A DNA stretch of 19,327 bases from Conidiobolus incongruus B7586 (taxonomy: Eukaryota; Entomophthoromycota; Entomophthoromycetes; Entomophthorales; Conidiobolaceae). The notes beneath the pieces were generated by a model. The model did no database searches. It was not told the origin of the DNA and saw only the letters and a program-made list of their open reading frames with translations. Made by a program: the position numbers and the translations under genes. The stretch is from contig JNEM01009847.1 in the NCBI GenBank assembly GCA_000697335.1, forward strand, positions 1 through 19,327, in the 5' to 3' direction. Shown in pieces: positions 1 through 9,826 of this stretch; within the stretch, counting starts at the first letter, position 1; every line of letters begins with the position of its first letter.

Positions 1-1565
1 TTTAATTAAAATAATCCTTTTTATAAACTTTATTAATTATATACATTATTAATAAAATATATTAATTATTATAATAGATCAAATTAATAAATTATTATTT
101 ATTTATTATTTGAATCAAATCTATTAATAATAAAATATATATTATTATTTTAAATAAAATTATTTTTAATTAGTTTTTATAATATAAATAAAATATATAA
201 ACTTAAAATAATAAATGATTTTTGAATAAAAAAATTAAAAAAGGTTGCCATATTTAATTTATTTACCCAACTATAATCTATATGATTAAAATTATTTTGG
301 GTAAATAAAAAATATATTTAAAAAAAATTTTGCAAATAAATTTAGTTTAAAAAATATTAGATTTCAGTTTTGAATAAAAAAACTATTATTTTAATATTAA
401 AAACTTGCCAAAAATATAGCAAAAAGTTATTAATAGTAAAATAGAATTAATTCTATATTATGTATTATTCTCTATAAAATCATTTATTAATATTTTCATT
501 AAATTTTAGAATTTTATATTTAATTCATTTTTTTATTAATAATTTATTTATATTGACTTATTTATAAAACTAAAATAAAATTTATTTATTGATATATTAA
601 CTTGCCACATGGATATTATATTAAGATATCTTTTATATTATGTTGGTTTTATCATCACTATCCTTATAATTTTTAAAATATTTATTTTATATAAAATATA
701 AATTTAATTTAGAATATTTAAATTATAACTAATTTAAATGTATATAATTGAATATATTAAACAGGGATAAATCCAATACTATATTTTTTGTATATTTGAG
801 TAATATAAATATAATATGTTTAGTTTATTCAATAACTATTAAAGAAACAAAGGATAAAATATTTTTTGTAAAATTTATATAATTTGAAATTATGATTATT
901 TCGTAATTTATAATTTCAATTTTATATTTAGTTAGAGTTATTTATAATATATATAATTTGCGAAGTTATTTTAAAAATATTTCCAAACTTGATATATAAA
1001 TCAAAATAATAATATTTTATAATAATTAAAATTCAACTATATAGAGCTTCAGTATTATTATCTATTTTCAATTTTGATATAATTAAATAGTTGCAACGTT
1101 TAATAATTTTATTTTATGTTACAAGTAATCTATATATACAATTTTGATCATTCTGAATCTAAATAGGAATACTTATACTTGAGTATAAAATTATATATAT
1201 ATGTTAGATATTTACTAAGTTCGTGTTTGGATAAGAATGTACATGACTTGTAACACTTTTGTATTTTAAAAAATCTAATTAAAAAATTAATTATCAATAA
1301 CAATAAAATGGATTTAAAACCTAACACAAACTCAAAAATTTTTGATATATGTTGAATAATTGAAACATTCGTCATATTATATTAAACTTTATAACTTAAA
1401 TATTTATATAAGTAAAATTATAATCATTACAATATTGCTGCTTTAAAACTTTAAAAATAATGAATATTTATGTGATAAATTTTGATTTTAATATCTTAAA
1501 TGATGATGTAAGGAACAATTTTAAATTATTTCTTGGACAAATTATATATTTTATTAATACTATTA
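1..1565. other. AT-rich gene-free stretch
   Basis: Almost pure A+T with stops in every frame every few codons. I see no exon-like segment, RNA gene or recognisable element apart from the inverted repeat at 258-309. The hexamer TTGCCA recurs at about 245, 404 and 602, but too loosely to call. This stretch lies downstream of the first receptor gene, which reads leftward, so its left part near 1565 should contain that gene's 3' untranslated region. Confidence 0.7.
258..309. repeat. 13-bp perfect inverted repeat
   Basis: TTTATTTACCCAA at 258-270 is matched exactly by its reverse complement at 297-309, with a 26-nt spacer. The GGG/CCC core stands out in DNA that otherwise lacks such triplets. It could be a cruciform or hairpin, a protein-binding pair, or the remnant of a tiny inverted-repeat element. 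No target-site duplication is evident. Confidence 0.6.
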
Positions 1566-2531
1566 TTAATAATTTATGAAAAAAGTATCAGTTCGAGCTC
1601 TACTCTTCAACTTAAAAAATCCTAAAGTCTTTAAAACTTGCCATTCATGCTTTGTCTCTTCTTGGATAAATAAAATGACTGATGCATTCACTATACTTTC
1701 CATTGAGAACGTGACAGAGGAAATGAGTTCCCACATTTGATCAAATTCATAAGTAGAGAGATTGGATGAAATCATCAAAATTAACTTAGGACAGTATAAT
1801 ATTATATAAGCAACAACTAAACCTATAAATTTAATATTCATATCCCTTTGCTGTTTGCGCATTTGAATAAGAACTTGTTGATCATTATCTTCCTTGGTAT
1901 ATAAACTCAAAAAGTATCGATTATAGTGAATATGAATAAGAATATAAGATATAATTAAAATAATGAAACTGATAACTGATTTAACCAATATGGTCAATGA
2001 GAAGTATCCTTCAGTTACTGTAACAGTTTCTGATAGAGGCTGACAGAATTTTCCCCAAGAAATTTCTCGATAGGCAGTTGATCTGATTGAAAGAACAATA
2101 AGATTGTATAAGAAGATAATTGATACGATTGTAATCCATATAAACGATTTGAGCTTAATTCGAAAAACTATAACTAAACATCTAACTAAAGTTAAGACGC
2201 TCACTATATCCAAAGAAGTAAAAATTGATGTAGAAGAAATTATACCAGTTACTCTACAAAAGATTTCTGATGATACGAGATCGAAGTCAACCGCCCATTT
2301 ATGGATCAAACGAGTCATTATCATAAGTACAATACCGAAATCGAATATAGTAACTAATGTAGATAAAATAGTATCAACCCTGATCAGTCGAATTCTGATG
2401 GTTAATATATATAGTACTAATAAATTGATTATTAGACCCGTTAAACTCATTAGAAACATAACGACCTCCCCAATCCTGTGACCTAAATGCTCTGGTTCCT
2501 CTCTATTATAGTCAGGGTTAAGTAAATTCAT
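1566..2531 (-). CDS. Class A (rhodopsin-type) seven-helix receptor-like protein, copy 1
   Basis: A single-exon gene of 321 aa with seven hydrophobic helices, predicted to sit in the plasma membrane with the N-terminus outside. Class A landmarks fall at the right spacings: N36 (1.50) to D64 (2.50) is 28 residues, and C92 (3.25) to R117 (3.50) is 25 residues, as in rhodopsin. C163 before helix 5 can pair with C92. P248 (6.50) marks helix 6. The signalling switches are altered: D/E-R-Y reads V-R-C, C-W-x-P reads L-Y-C-P, and N-P-x-x-Y reads N-A-S-V-I at 282-286. A charged third inner loop (about 213-232) and a short tail follow. There is no signal peptide. The start is the only ATG before helix 1 and lies 49 bp from a TATA-like element. 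The paralog at 6751-7707 is about 74% identical. Ligand and G-protein partner cannot be read from the sequence. Confidence 0.85.
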   Translation of the reverse strand: MNLLNPDYNREEPEHLGHRIGEVVMFLMSLTGLIINLLVLYILTIRIRLIRVDTILSTLVTIFDFGIVLMIMTRLIHKWAVDFDLVSSEIFCRVTGIISSTSIFTSLDIVSVLTLVRCLVIVFRIKLKSFIWITIVSIIFLYNLIVLSIRSTAYREISWGKFCQPLSETVTVTEGYFSLTILVKSVISFIILIISYILIHIHYNRYFLSLYTKEDNDQQVLIQMRKQQRDMNIKFIGLVVAYIILYCPKLILMISSNLSTYEFDQMWELISSVTFSMESIVNASVILFIQEETKHEWQVLKTLGFFKLKSRARTDTFFINY

Positions 2532-4690
2532 TTTGAATAAATTGCATTAAAGCAATTAGATTTATGATACAAATTAGATATTTATACTATTTTAATAACT
2601 GATAAAAAAATTCTCAATCAAACCATTTTTTGTTGAAAAAATTGTGAACATTGTTCCTATTCATTTAATTTACTATGTATGTTAAAAATTTTTTGGACAG
2701 ATTAAACGATAAATTTAGATTGTTATACTCGAATCCAAATTTCCTGTAATCATAAGCTTATTCTTTATTTGGTTGATTATTTTTTAATATAGTGTGGCTA
2801 TTATACCTCAAATAATTTATGTTTATTCTGAAATATATAATAGCTATACCGTTTCTACTTTTCTTGATATTAAATCGATTATAATTCATATAAATAATAA
2901 TTTATTTACTGGTATATACTCATTATACTATAAAAAATTAGATTATTGTTAAATTGGCAGAGTTATAAGTTTTAAAATAAAATACTTATTTGATTTATTA
3001 TTAATATTTAATATAATTCCTATAGTAAGAGCAATTTTCTAATAATATATGATAAATTAGACTTAATAAATAATATTCAAATAAAATAAAATTTATTTTA
3101 GTTTGATAAAAAAAATTTGGATTATTTCTCTGCCAAAACTTTTGATAAATATTAGTATTTTTAAATCAATTTATTTTTTTTATATTTTCTCATTTTATCA
3201 AAATTGATAATAACAATTGTCTTTATTAATTTAATTAGTCCGAATTTTTGATTCTGATTGTTTAATTTTCATATTTATCCATCAGATAGAGCATGACTTA
3301 AAGTTAATCCTAATATATATAAAATTAAATGTTTTAAAGACACCTGAAATATCAGTTTATATAGATAGTAATTTGAGATTCATACCGTTCATACAACTTC
3401 AAGCTCTTTTACACTCATAAGAAATAAACCAAATATTCAATACTCTTAATAATTGCCATGTTAATCAAATTTCATAAATCCAAATTATAGCTCATGTGGT
3501 TCAACAAATCAAATGACGAAAAACAAGTATTTGAAAAATATAATTTTGATTCATCAGTTAGTTTTATAATTACATTTGGTCAAATTTTCAAATCAGTTAA
3601 CTAGCGATAACATAAGTGTTTTATGATTTGATAACTGAGAGTACAAAGTAAGGTACAAACTATAAATTCAGTCAATTACTTACATATTATATTCACTTAT
3701 ATTACATTTTACAAAATTCAGTTAACCATTGTTGAAAATATTGCCTTGAAGATAAAATTATATTATTTATACATACCAAACAATAAAATATGAGTACTTT
3801 GGCAAATTAAAGCAAACAAATAAGTGTTTTTTAATATTGTTTAGAAGTGGAGTTATTTGGAATAATAAACTTATCATATATAGAAAGATCGATAAAGTCA
3901 ACAATCAATCCATATCTTTAATTATTGATTAACTGATTTTTAAATAAAGGAATAGCATAGGTCTTCCATTCAAACAGCGTACTATTTCCATTAGATTTAT
4001 TATGTTTTGATTTTATTTTAATGTTTAGTCAAAATAATCTTCAAGAATTATATAAATATTACTCCAAAATAGAAGTCTTTTGAAATATTGGAATTTAAAA
4101 ATTATAAACTAATTTATGGAGAATTAAAATATTAATAAAGCCTATTTTTGAAAATACACTATAGTTGATTTAAATAATTTAAACAAATTTTATGGAATAC
4201 CATATTGAGTTATTAGAATCTATCAAAAATCAATATTTAATTAATCTAGAACGAAGAAATATTTATTCAATTCATTGATAGAATATTATGGAATGTGAAT
4301 TATTAATTATTTAATGTTATCTTTTGTTCAAAAGTTTTAATAATATTTTTAATAGTTAAATATATAATCTCTGTTGATAATATCAGTAAGTCTTTTTTTC
4401 TGAAATAATGAACTATTATATTAAATATAAATATTATCATTCACTATTATATACTTTGATTTCACTATTCGCTAGTTTTCATAATCAATATCTTCTATAA
4501 TACTGGAAACATAGAAAGATATCTATTGATTTTATTTATATATATTAACTATATACTACTTATTTACCTTTTGATTTATTTTTTATACTTGATACAATAA
4601 TTATATTTTTTCAATTCTATTATTTGTTTGTATTAATTAACTTGATTCAAAAAATATAGTTTTAATATACTATTAAAACGCCAGTTGCTA
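2532..4690. other. AT-rich intergenic DNA between the receptor genes, left half
   Basis: Apart from the TATA-like element near 2580 I see no exon, tRNA or repeat here. Composition stays near the background of the window until the island that starts at about 4690. It presumably contains the promoter of receptor copy 1. Confidence 0.6.
2580..2589 (-). promoter_or_regulatory. TATA-like element of receptor copy 1
   Basis: On the minus strand this reads TAGTATAAAT, about 49 bp before the start codon. The same ten bases lie 50 bp before the start of copy 2, while the surrounding flanks hardly align. Conserved sequence and spacing suggest a core promoter element kept after duplication. Confidence 0.5.
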
Positions 4691-4694
4691 ACAG

Positions 4695-4703
4695 TATATA
4701 AAA
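4695..4703 (+). promoter_or_regulatory. TATA box before the candidate RNA island
   Basis: TATATAAAA lies 16-25 bp upstream of the first helix-forming bases of the island (CTGAGG at 4711). The position fits a start of transcription at about 4711-4728. In such AT-rich DNA the motif alone is weak; its placement at the edge of the island is what counts. Confidence 0.4.
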
Positions 4704-4710
4704 TAATTAG

Positions 4711-5053
4711 CTGAGGAAAGTAAGCTACTGTTAATATGTCCCGGTACTAAGTCAAAACTTTGTTTACAGGATGTGAAGATATTGTTATCTTTTGAGAGGT
4801 CCACTGATCTCCCATGATTAAACTTATGACATTGGTTTTTTATAGTCCAATTGTTGGGTAAAAATAATGTTTAGAGGTGAGATAAGTGTTGTAGTGATTG
4901 AGACCTCAGAGTAGAGTGATATACCTTCAAGAACGACATCCCTATAAGGAAACAGATGGAGGAGGCAAAAATTCTCAGGTAAGTTGCCACCCAGGTAACC
5001 ACAATATTAAGATCAATATACTCAACAAAATCCAAGTTGAGCATTGAGATTTT
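4711..5053 (+). ncRNA. Candidate structured non-coding RNA, family unknown
   Basis: By hand count 4711-5000 is about 38% G+C, against roughly half that in the flanks, yet no frame stays open beyond about 20 codons on either strand. Pairings visible on the plus strand: CTGAGG 4711-4716 with CCTCAG 4904-4909, and next to it GCTAC 4724-4728 with GTAGT 4891-4895; AAGATA 4776-4781 with TATCTT 4786-4791 (loop TTGT); GAGA 4794-4797 with TCTC 4808-4811; ATTGG 4831-4835 with CCAAT 4847-4851. GAGGT 4874-4878 with ACCTC 4903-4907 competes with the first pairing. A TATA box precedes it, and a hairpin with TTTT ends it. A perfect 5' splice consensus CAG|GTAAGT lies at 4976-4984, so the 3' part may instead be the exon-intron edge of a spliced transcript. 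The 5' GAGGAAAGT resembles the first conserved block of RNase P/MRP RNA, but I could not complete that core. The strand is inferred. Confidence 0.45.
5021..5053 (+). terminator. Hairpin followed by TTTT at the end of the RNA island
   Basis: CTCAAC at 5021-5026 pairs with GTTGAG at 5036-5041 over a 9-nt loop, and TTTT follows at 5050-5053. This could end a polymerase III transcript, although four T's is the minimum. The call depends on the island being an RNA gene on this strand. Confidence 0.35.
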
Positions 5054-6750
5054 GATTTCCTATTAATTATTATTTAATAGACATAAATTTTTATGATTTT
5101 TCAATTTAAAAACTGAGATTAAAATATTTATTGAATCATTAGTATATATATAAATTTCGGGATATGGATAATAAAAACTCTAGATTATTTATTGGAATAT
5201 ATTATAAAAAATATACCTTTTAGTAAATTCAAACACATTATTATTTATAATAAATACATATTCATACTTTCAATTAAATATATATATATTTTGATAATTA
5301 TTAGAAATTAGATAAATCATGAATAAATATATCTGGCAAAAAATTATATAACTTGAAGGTAATGAATAAAAAAGATATTTTATCGTTATTTTGATGTTAA
5401 TTGTTTATTAATGGAAAATTTGAAAAAAAATGTGTTTGAATTCAAGTAAATAAATTTTAATTATAGATCGACTTAAATATGACTTATAAAAATAGTTAAT
5501 TTTTTATTTTTAAAATTGTTTCTTAATACTTATCTTTACAATAGATCTTTATGATTATTATTCAACAATACAATTAGGAATATTAATCAAACATTGCTAT
5601 ATTAATCTGACTCATCCTGTATGTCTAAATCAATATTTAAAATCATTTTTGAAATTTCAAGGGTAGGGTTTATAGTGTTTATTTATTTCATTTTACCAAT
5701 ATTAAATAGCTGTGAAAAATAAATAACTGAAATTAGCTGTTTATCATGGTCGATATATTGCACTTTGGTTAACATAATTACTAATATTAATTTAATAAAA
5801 TATATTAAAAATGATAAATTGAATGATTATTACAATTTTTGAACAATATATATATTTTAGATTATATATTTTTACATTTAACCTTTTTTCAATTTTCAAA
5901 CTAAATAACTTAAAATAATATTTAAATATCAAAACTACAGCACTAAAAACCGAACCAAATAATGTAAAGTTGATATTATATATTTATTAAATAAATATCC
6001 TCAATTAATTAGTCTAATTGTATACATAATGCAAATTTTGAAATTAATTGTATTTACACTATGATAACATTAATAATATTTTATATCAATTCATAATTTT
6101 AATAATATATACTAACAATTTAAATATTTAATATTTAGATACAGTTTAGAAAAGATTCAATAAATTCATAAAATTTTTAAATTATAAATATTAAAAATAA
6201 TATTAAATTTATTTATATATCTTTAATTAATTTTTAATATAACATTTTATTAATTAAATTATTAAAAAAAATTCTTGAATCAAACAAATTATAGTGTAAG
6301 CTCAAATACACGATGCTGAAATTTAATTAATATAGTTTTACAACTTTAATATAAACATTTGTATTTAAATAGACTACAAAATTTAAATTTTCAATGAGTT
6401 TATGGATAACGTTCCTAAAATAATATTTGATATTGAATGGTTTAATATATTGAATTTTTAGTCTTGATTTTTGATCTATCAAGAAATTACGAGTTTGAAC
6501 AGCTTTTTAATAAGGAATTATATTTTAATTTTCAACATCTTAATTGGAATTTTTATTCAAATCCTTGAAATCATATTCACCTATTTTCGTGTATACCTTT
6601 ATATTATTTTTGATATTCTTTGAAATATTACTGATTTAAAATTAATATATTATCTTTATCAAACTCCAAGTTTAGTTTGAAAAATTAATAGTGATATATG
6701 AATATTAAATCAAAAATAATAAAGATAATTTTACGTTGATTATGTGTTTA
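5054..6750. other. AT-rich intergenic DNA between the receptor genes, right half
   Basis: No exon-like segment, tRNA or clear repeat. The right end, next to 6750, should hold the 3' untranslated region of receptor copy 2, which reads leftward. A short stretch near 5661-5672 looks slightly telomere-like and was rejected. Confidence 0.6.
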
Positions 6751-7707
6751 TTAGGAATAATTATTAACTTGAGCTCTACTCTTAAGTTTGTGAAATCCCA
6801 ACGTCAGTAAAACTTGCAATTCTTGTTTTGTCTCTTCTTGAATAAATAAAATGACTGATGCATTCACTATACTCTCAATTGAGAAAGTGACAGAACTAAT
6901 GAGTTCCCATATTTGATCAATTGGATATGAAGTTATATTGATTGCTGCTAACAAAATCATTTTAGGGCAGTATAATATAATATAAGCAATAACTAATCCT
7001 ATAAATTTAATATTCATATCTCTTTTCTGTTTGCTTATTTCAACAAGAACTTGTTGATCATTATCTTCCTTGGTAGATAAACTATTGAAATATCGATTAT
7101 AGTGAATATGAATAAGAATATATGATATAATTAAAATAAGAAAACTGAGGACTGATTTAGCCAATATAGTTAATGAGAAGTATCCTTCAGTTACTGAAAC
7201 TGTTTTGGATAGAGGTTGACAGAATTTTCCCCAGGAGAAATCTCGATAGGCAGTTGTTCTGATTGAAAAAACAACGATATTATATACGAACAAGCCTAAT
7301 GCGATTGTAATCCATATAAACGATTTGAGCTTAATTCGAAAGACTATCACTGAACACCTGAGCAAAGTTAAGATACTCACTATATCCAGCGAAGAAAAAA
7401 TAGATGTAAATGCTATTGTACCAGTCACTTTACAAAAAACTGCAGATGATGTAGAGTCATAGTCAACAGCCCACTTATAGATCAACCGAACCAAAGTCAT
7501 AATCACAATTCCAAAATCTAATATAGTAATGAATAAAGATAAAATAATGTCAATTCTAACTAGTCGAATTCTTATAGTTAGTAAATACAATACAAGCAAG
7601 TTGATCAATAATCCAGCTGAATTCAGTAAAAATATAAGGATCTCTCCAATTATGTGTCCTATATACTCTGGTTCCTCTCTATTAAAATCGGGATGATCTT
7701 GTTGCAT
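6751..7707 (-). CDS. Class A (rhodopsin-type) seven-helix receptor-like protein, copy 2
   Basis: A single-exon gene of 318 aa, collinear with copy 1 without gaps to about residue 312 and about 74% identical by hand count. Residue numbers match: N36, D64, C92, R117, C163, P248 and N282 are all kept. The altered switches are also kept: L-R-C for D/E-R-Y, L-Y-C-P in helix 6, N-A-S-V-I in helix 7. The most conserved parts are the second inner loop (about 120-135), helix 5 with the third inner loop (about 172-222) and helices 6-7. Outer-face and N-terminal positions differ most. That pattern suggests a shared signalling partner with changing ligand specificity, which is inference. Both copies have the same orientation, about 4.2 kb apart, and neither has an intron or broken frame. 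A TATA-like element lies 50 bp before the start. Confidence 0.85.
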   Translation of the reverse strand: MQQDHPDFNREEPEYIGHIIGEILIFLLNSAGLLINLLVLYLLTIRIRLVRIDIILSLFITILDFGIVIMTLVRLIYKWAVDYDSTSSAVFCKVTGTIAFTSIFSSLDIVSILTLLRCSVIVFRIKLKSFIWITIALGLFVYNIVVFSIRTTAYRDFSWGKFCQPLSKTVSVTEGYFSLTILAKSVLSFLILIISYILIHIHYNRYFNSLSTKEDNDQQVLVEISKQKRDMNIKFIGLVIAYIILYCPKMILLAAINITSYPIDQIWELISSVTFSIESIVNASVILFIQEETKQELQVLLTLGFHKLKSRAQVNNYS

Positions 7708-7756
7708 TATGAATAAAAAGAAAAAAAAATAATTAAAATTTAGAGATAAAAGCTCA

Positions 7757-7766
7757 ATTTATACTA
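7757..7766 (-). promoter_or_regulatory. TATA-like element of receptor copy 2
   Basis: TAGTATAAAT on the minus strand, 50 bp before the start codon, identical in sequence and almost identical in spacing to the element before copy 1. Confidence 0.5.
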
Positions 7767-8371
7767 ATCAAAAAAGTGGTGAGAAATTTGATTTCATGAG
7801 CAAGTCAAAAATTAGAAAAGAAAAATATGTTATTTATTATTTATTAAAATTTCCAATTATTATTGCATTGATTATTTTAAAATTGATTAATTACAAGTTA
7901 ATGCAAAAATAATTCCGTAATATACATAAAATCTATTTCAATACAAATATTTGTAAGATATTCTATATAAAAATCAATAGGAATTTATTAATATTTCACA
8001 ATATAGCAATTAAAGATTTTAATTTTATCCTACATATAAAATATATAAGTTTGTAATCATATATTCCAAAATTATAAGTTTATTTTTTTAATTTTTTTGA
8101 GCGCTAAAATCTTGGAATGAGTTAATATATTTCAACTCAAGGTGATTTTTTAATATTTTCAAAGGGGATTTGTTATTATTTGTAATTTGAATAAAGATTA
8201 ATTGAAATAAATACCCGAAATAAACTTATAACATTAAGATATTAATACTCAGTATGTATATATTTACAGTGTATATTATTATACTTTCAATTGACAAATC
8301 CTTGATATATTATTCTAATTTTCGCACTCTTCATTCTGAGAATTACCCTATTCAACGACAGTATAATCTTT

Positions 8372-8396
8372 CTTTTCAATATGGTGGGTTGAAAAG
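8372..8396. repeat. 8-bp hairpin with G-rich loop
   Basis: CTTTTCAA at 8372-8379 and TTGAAAAG at 8389-8396 pair perfectly around the loop TATGGTGGG. It lies in a small patch (about 8320-8400) slightly richer in G+C than its surroundings. No snoRNA boxes could be placed around it, so its nature is unknown. Confidence 0.45.
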
Positions 8397-8635
8397 GGCT
8401 GATTAATTGAGAAAATGTACCAAAACATATAGTGAGTAAATATTTAAATAATCAAAGATACTGAATTTGATAAAAATTGATAATTATAATATTATCTTGC
8501 CTATTTATTATTACTTTCAACACTTTCAACATTTTTAACTTGAACTTTACTTTATTCATATCAAAATTGATATATATAATTGAAAACGCTTTCAAAACAA
8601 TAGGTTAAAGATAGAGTATTAATGTATTTTATTAT

Positions 8636-8699
8636 ACAAAAATTAATCAATTTTATTTATACTTTGATAGGTTAATATCCGAAATTGATTAATTTTTGT
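8636..8699. repeat. 18-bp perfect inverted repeat
   Basis: ACAAAAATTAATCAATTT at 8636-8653 is matched without error by its reverse complement at 8682-8699; the spacer is 28 bp. An 18-bp perfect match this close is unlikely by chance even in AT-rich DNA. It may be a very small inverted-repeat (MITE-like) element or a hairpin; no TA or longer target-site duplication is evident. Confidence 0.65.
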
Positions 8700-8929
8700 G
8701 TTTGTTAAATTTTTATAAACCCACAAAATGTAACATCAAACATGTTGACTATTTAACCATTTAAAGGCAATGTGACAAAGTGTAAGACCACATATTTTGA
8801 AAACAATACTAGTAGTTGTTTGATTATATGTTAATCAAATTTGAAACATTATTGATTCATTTTGAGTTAATCATGAAACAATACTAATTCAATTAAAAAG
8901 TTTTGGGGGAGATTTAAATTAAGATATAT

Positions 8930-8953
8930 TATTTCAATATTTCAATATTTCAA
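8930..8953. repeat. Three tandem copies of TATTTCAA
   Basis: The 8-bp unit TATTTCAA occurs three times in direct succession. It looks like a short simple repeat with no further known role. Confidence 0.6.
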
Positions 8954-9826
8954 TTATAATAACAACTCATCGGACTTGATGAAATAATGATATAACAAAT
9001 TCAATAATGAAAATTATTGATATAGTTATTTTGATTCTTATATTATATTACTAAATCAAATTTAAAAATCTTCAGTTAGATGAGGGAGGGTTTTTCAATT
9101 TTGTTTTATGAATGAATAATATTTGATGTTTATATGATATCAATATTTGTTAATATTATCTTGAATTTATCAACTTTATTCAAGTATAAATATTCAAATT
9201 GAGATTACTTTTCCAGTATTGTGTGTTCAAAATTGACCAATTAAATAATTTAAATAAAAAAATATTTTTTATTAATTATATTACAAAAATTTCATTATTA
9301 TGTATTATATGATATAGAATTAGTCGAATTTACCTTTTTCAATGTTGATAAAAATGAAAATAATTACTTGATATATTTTGATAATTTAAACGTATAATAA
9401 CAAAAACATTAAATATAAAATATTTTAATTCCTAATGAAAGTCTTGCAAATTATACATCAAAACATCAACTTGGTTGGCTATTTCTATTTGTAAAAAACT
9501 CATATACAATAATTTGTTAATTTATTCTCGCATTGACTGATTATAAAATGATTAAATTAAAGACCTATGTACCAAAATCTATAGTATATGAAATAATAAA
9601 TTGGATATAATGCAAAAATGGAAGTTTGCAAAAATAAATTTTGAAATTTAATATTACTCTATTATCACAAATTTAATCAAAATGAAATTCTGATATTTTA
9701 ACAAAAAAAAAACAAATTGACGAATAATGTAAAATAATAACAGGGATCCCACAATTCCAAAAATTAAAAGAAAAATATTAAATTCGATCCCCACCTAAAA
9801 AAATCAAAGTTAAAAAAATTAATCCA

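Larger units (their letters stand above)
7708..9826. other. AT-rich intergenic DNA between receptor copy 2 and the Pet127 gene
   Basis: The flanking genes diverge from here, so it should contain both promoters. I see no exons. It holds a hairpin at 8372-8396, an 18-bp perfect inverted repeat at 8636-8699 and a short tandem repeat at 8930-8953. The stretch just before 9827 is A-rich, as expected for a leader. Confidence 0.6.

Noticed and set aside
1148-1375. Minus-strand open frame of 75 codons
   Set aside because: Low-complexity AT-driven sequence rich in I, L, F, K and Y, with no domain, no promoter and no similarity to the neighbours.
4935-4950. Telomerase RNA template
   Set aside because: ATCCCTATAAGG is not a permuted copy of CCCTAA, and no other template-like stretch is present.
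4711-5000. RNase P or MRP RNA on the plus strand
   Set aside because: Only a GAGGAAAGT block like the first conserved region is visible. The matching 3' strand and the specificity-domain motifs could not be found, so I left the family open.
5661-5672. Interstitial telomere repeat (GGGTAGGGTTTA)
   Set aside because: Less than two imperfect units, which is within chance expectation.
9784-9797. tRNA B-box-like ATTCGATCCCC
   Set aside because: No stem partner precedes it and no A box or acceptor stem can be placed around it.
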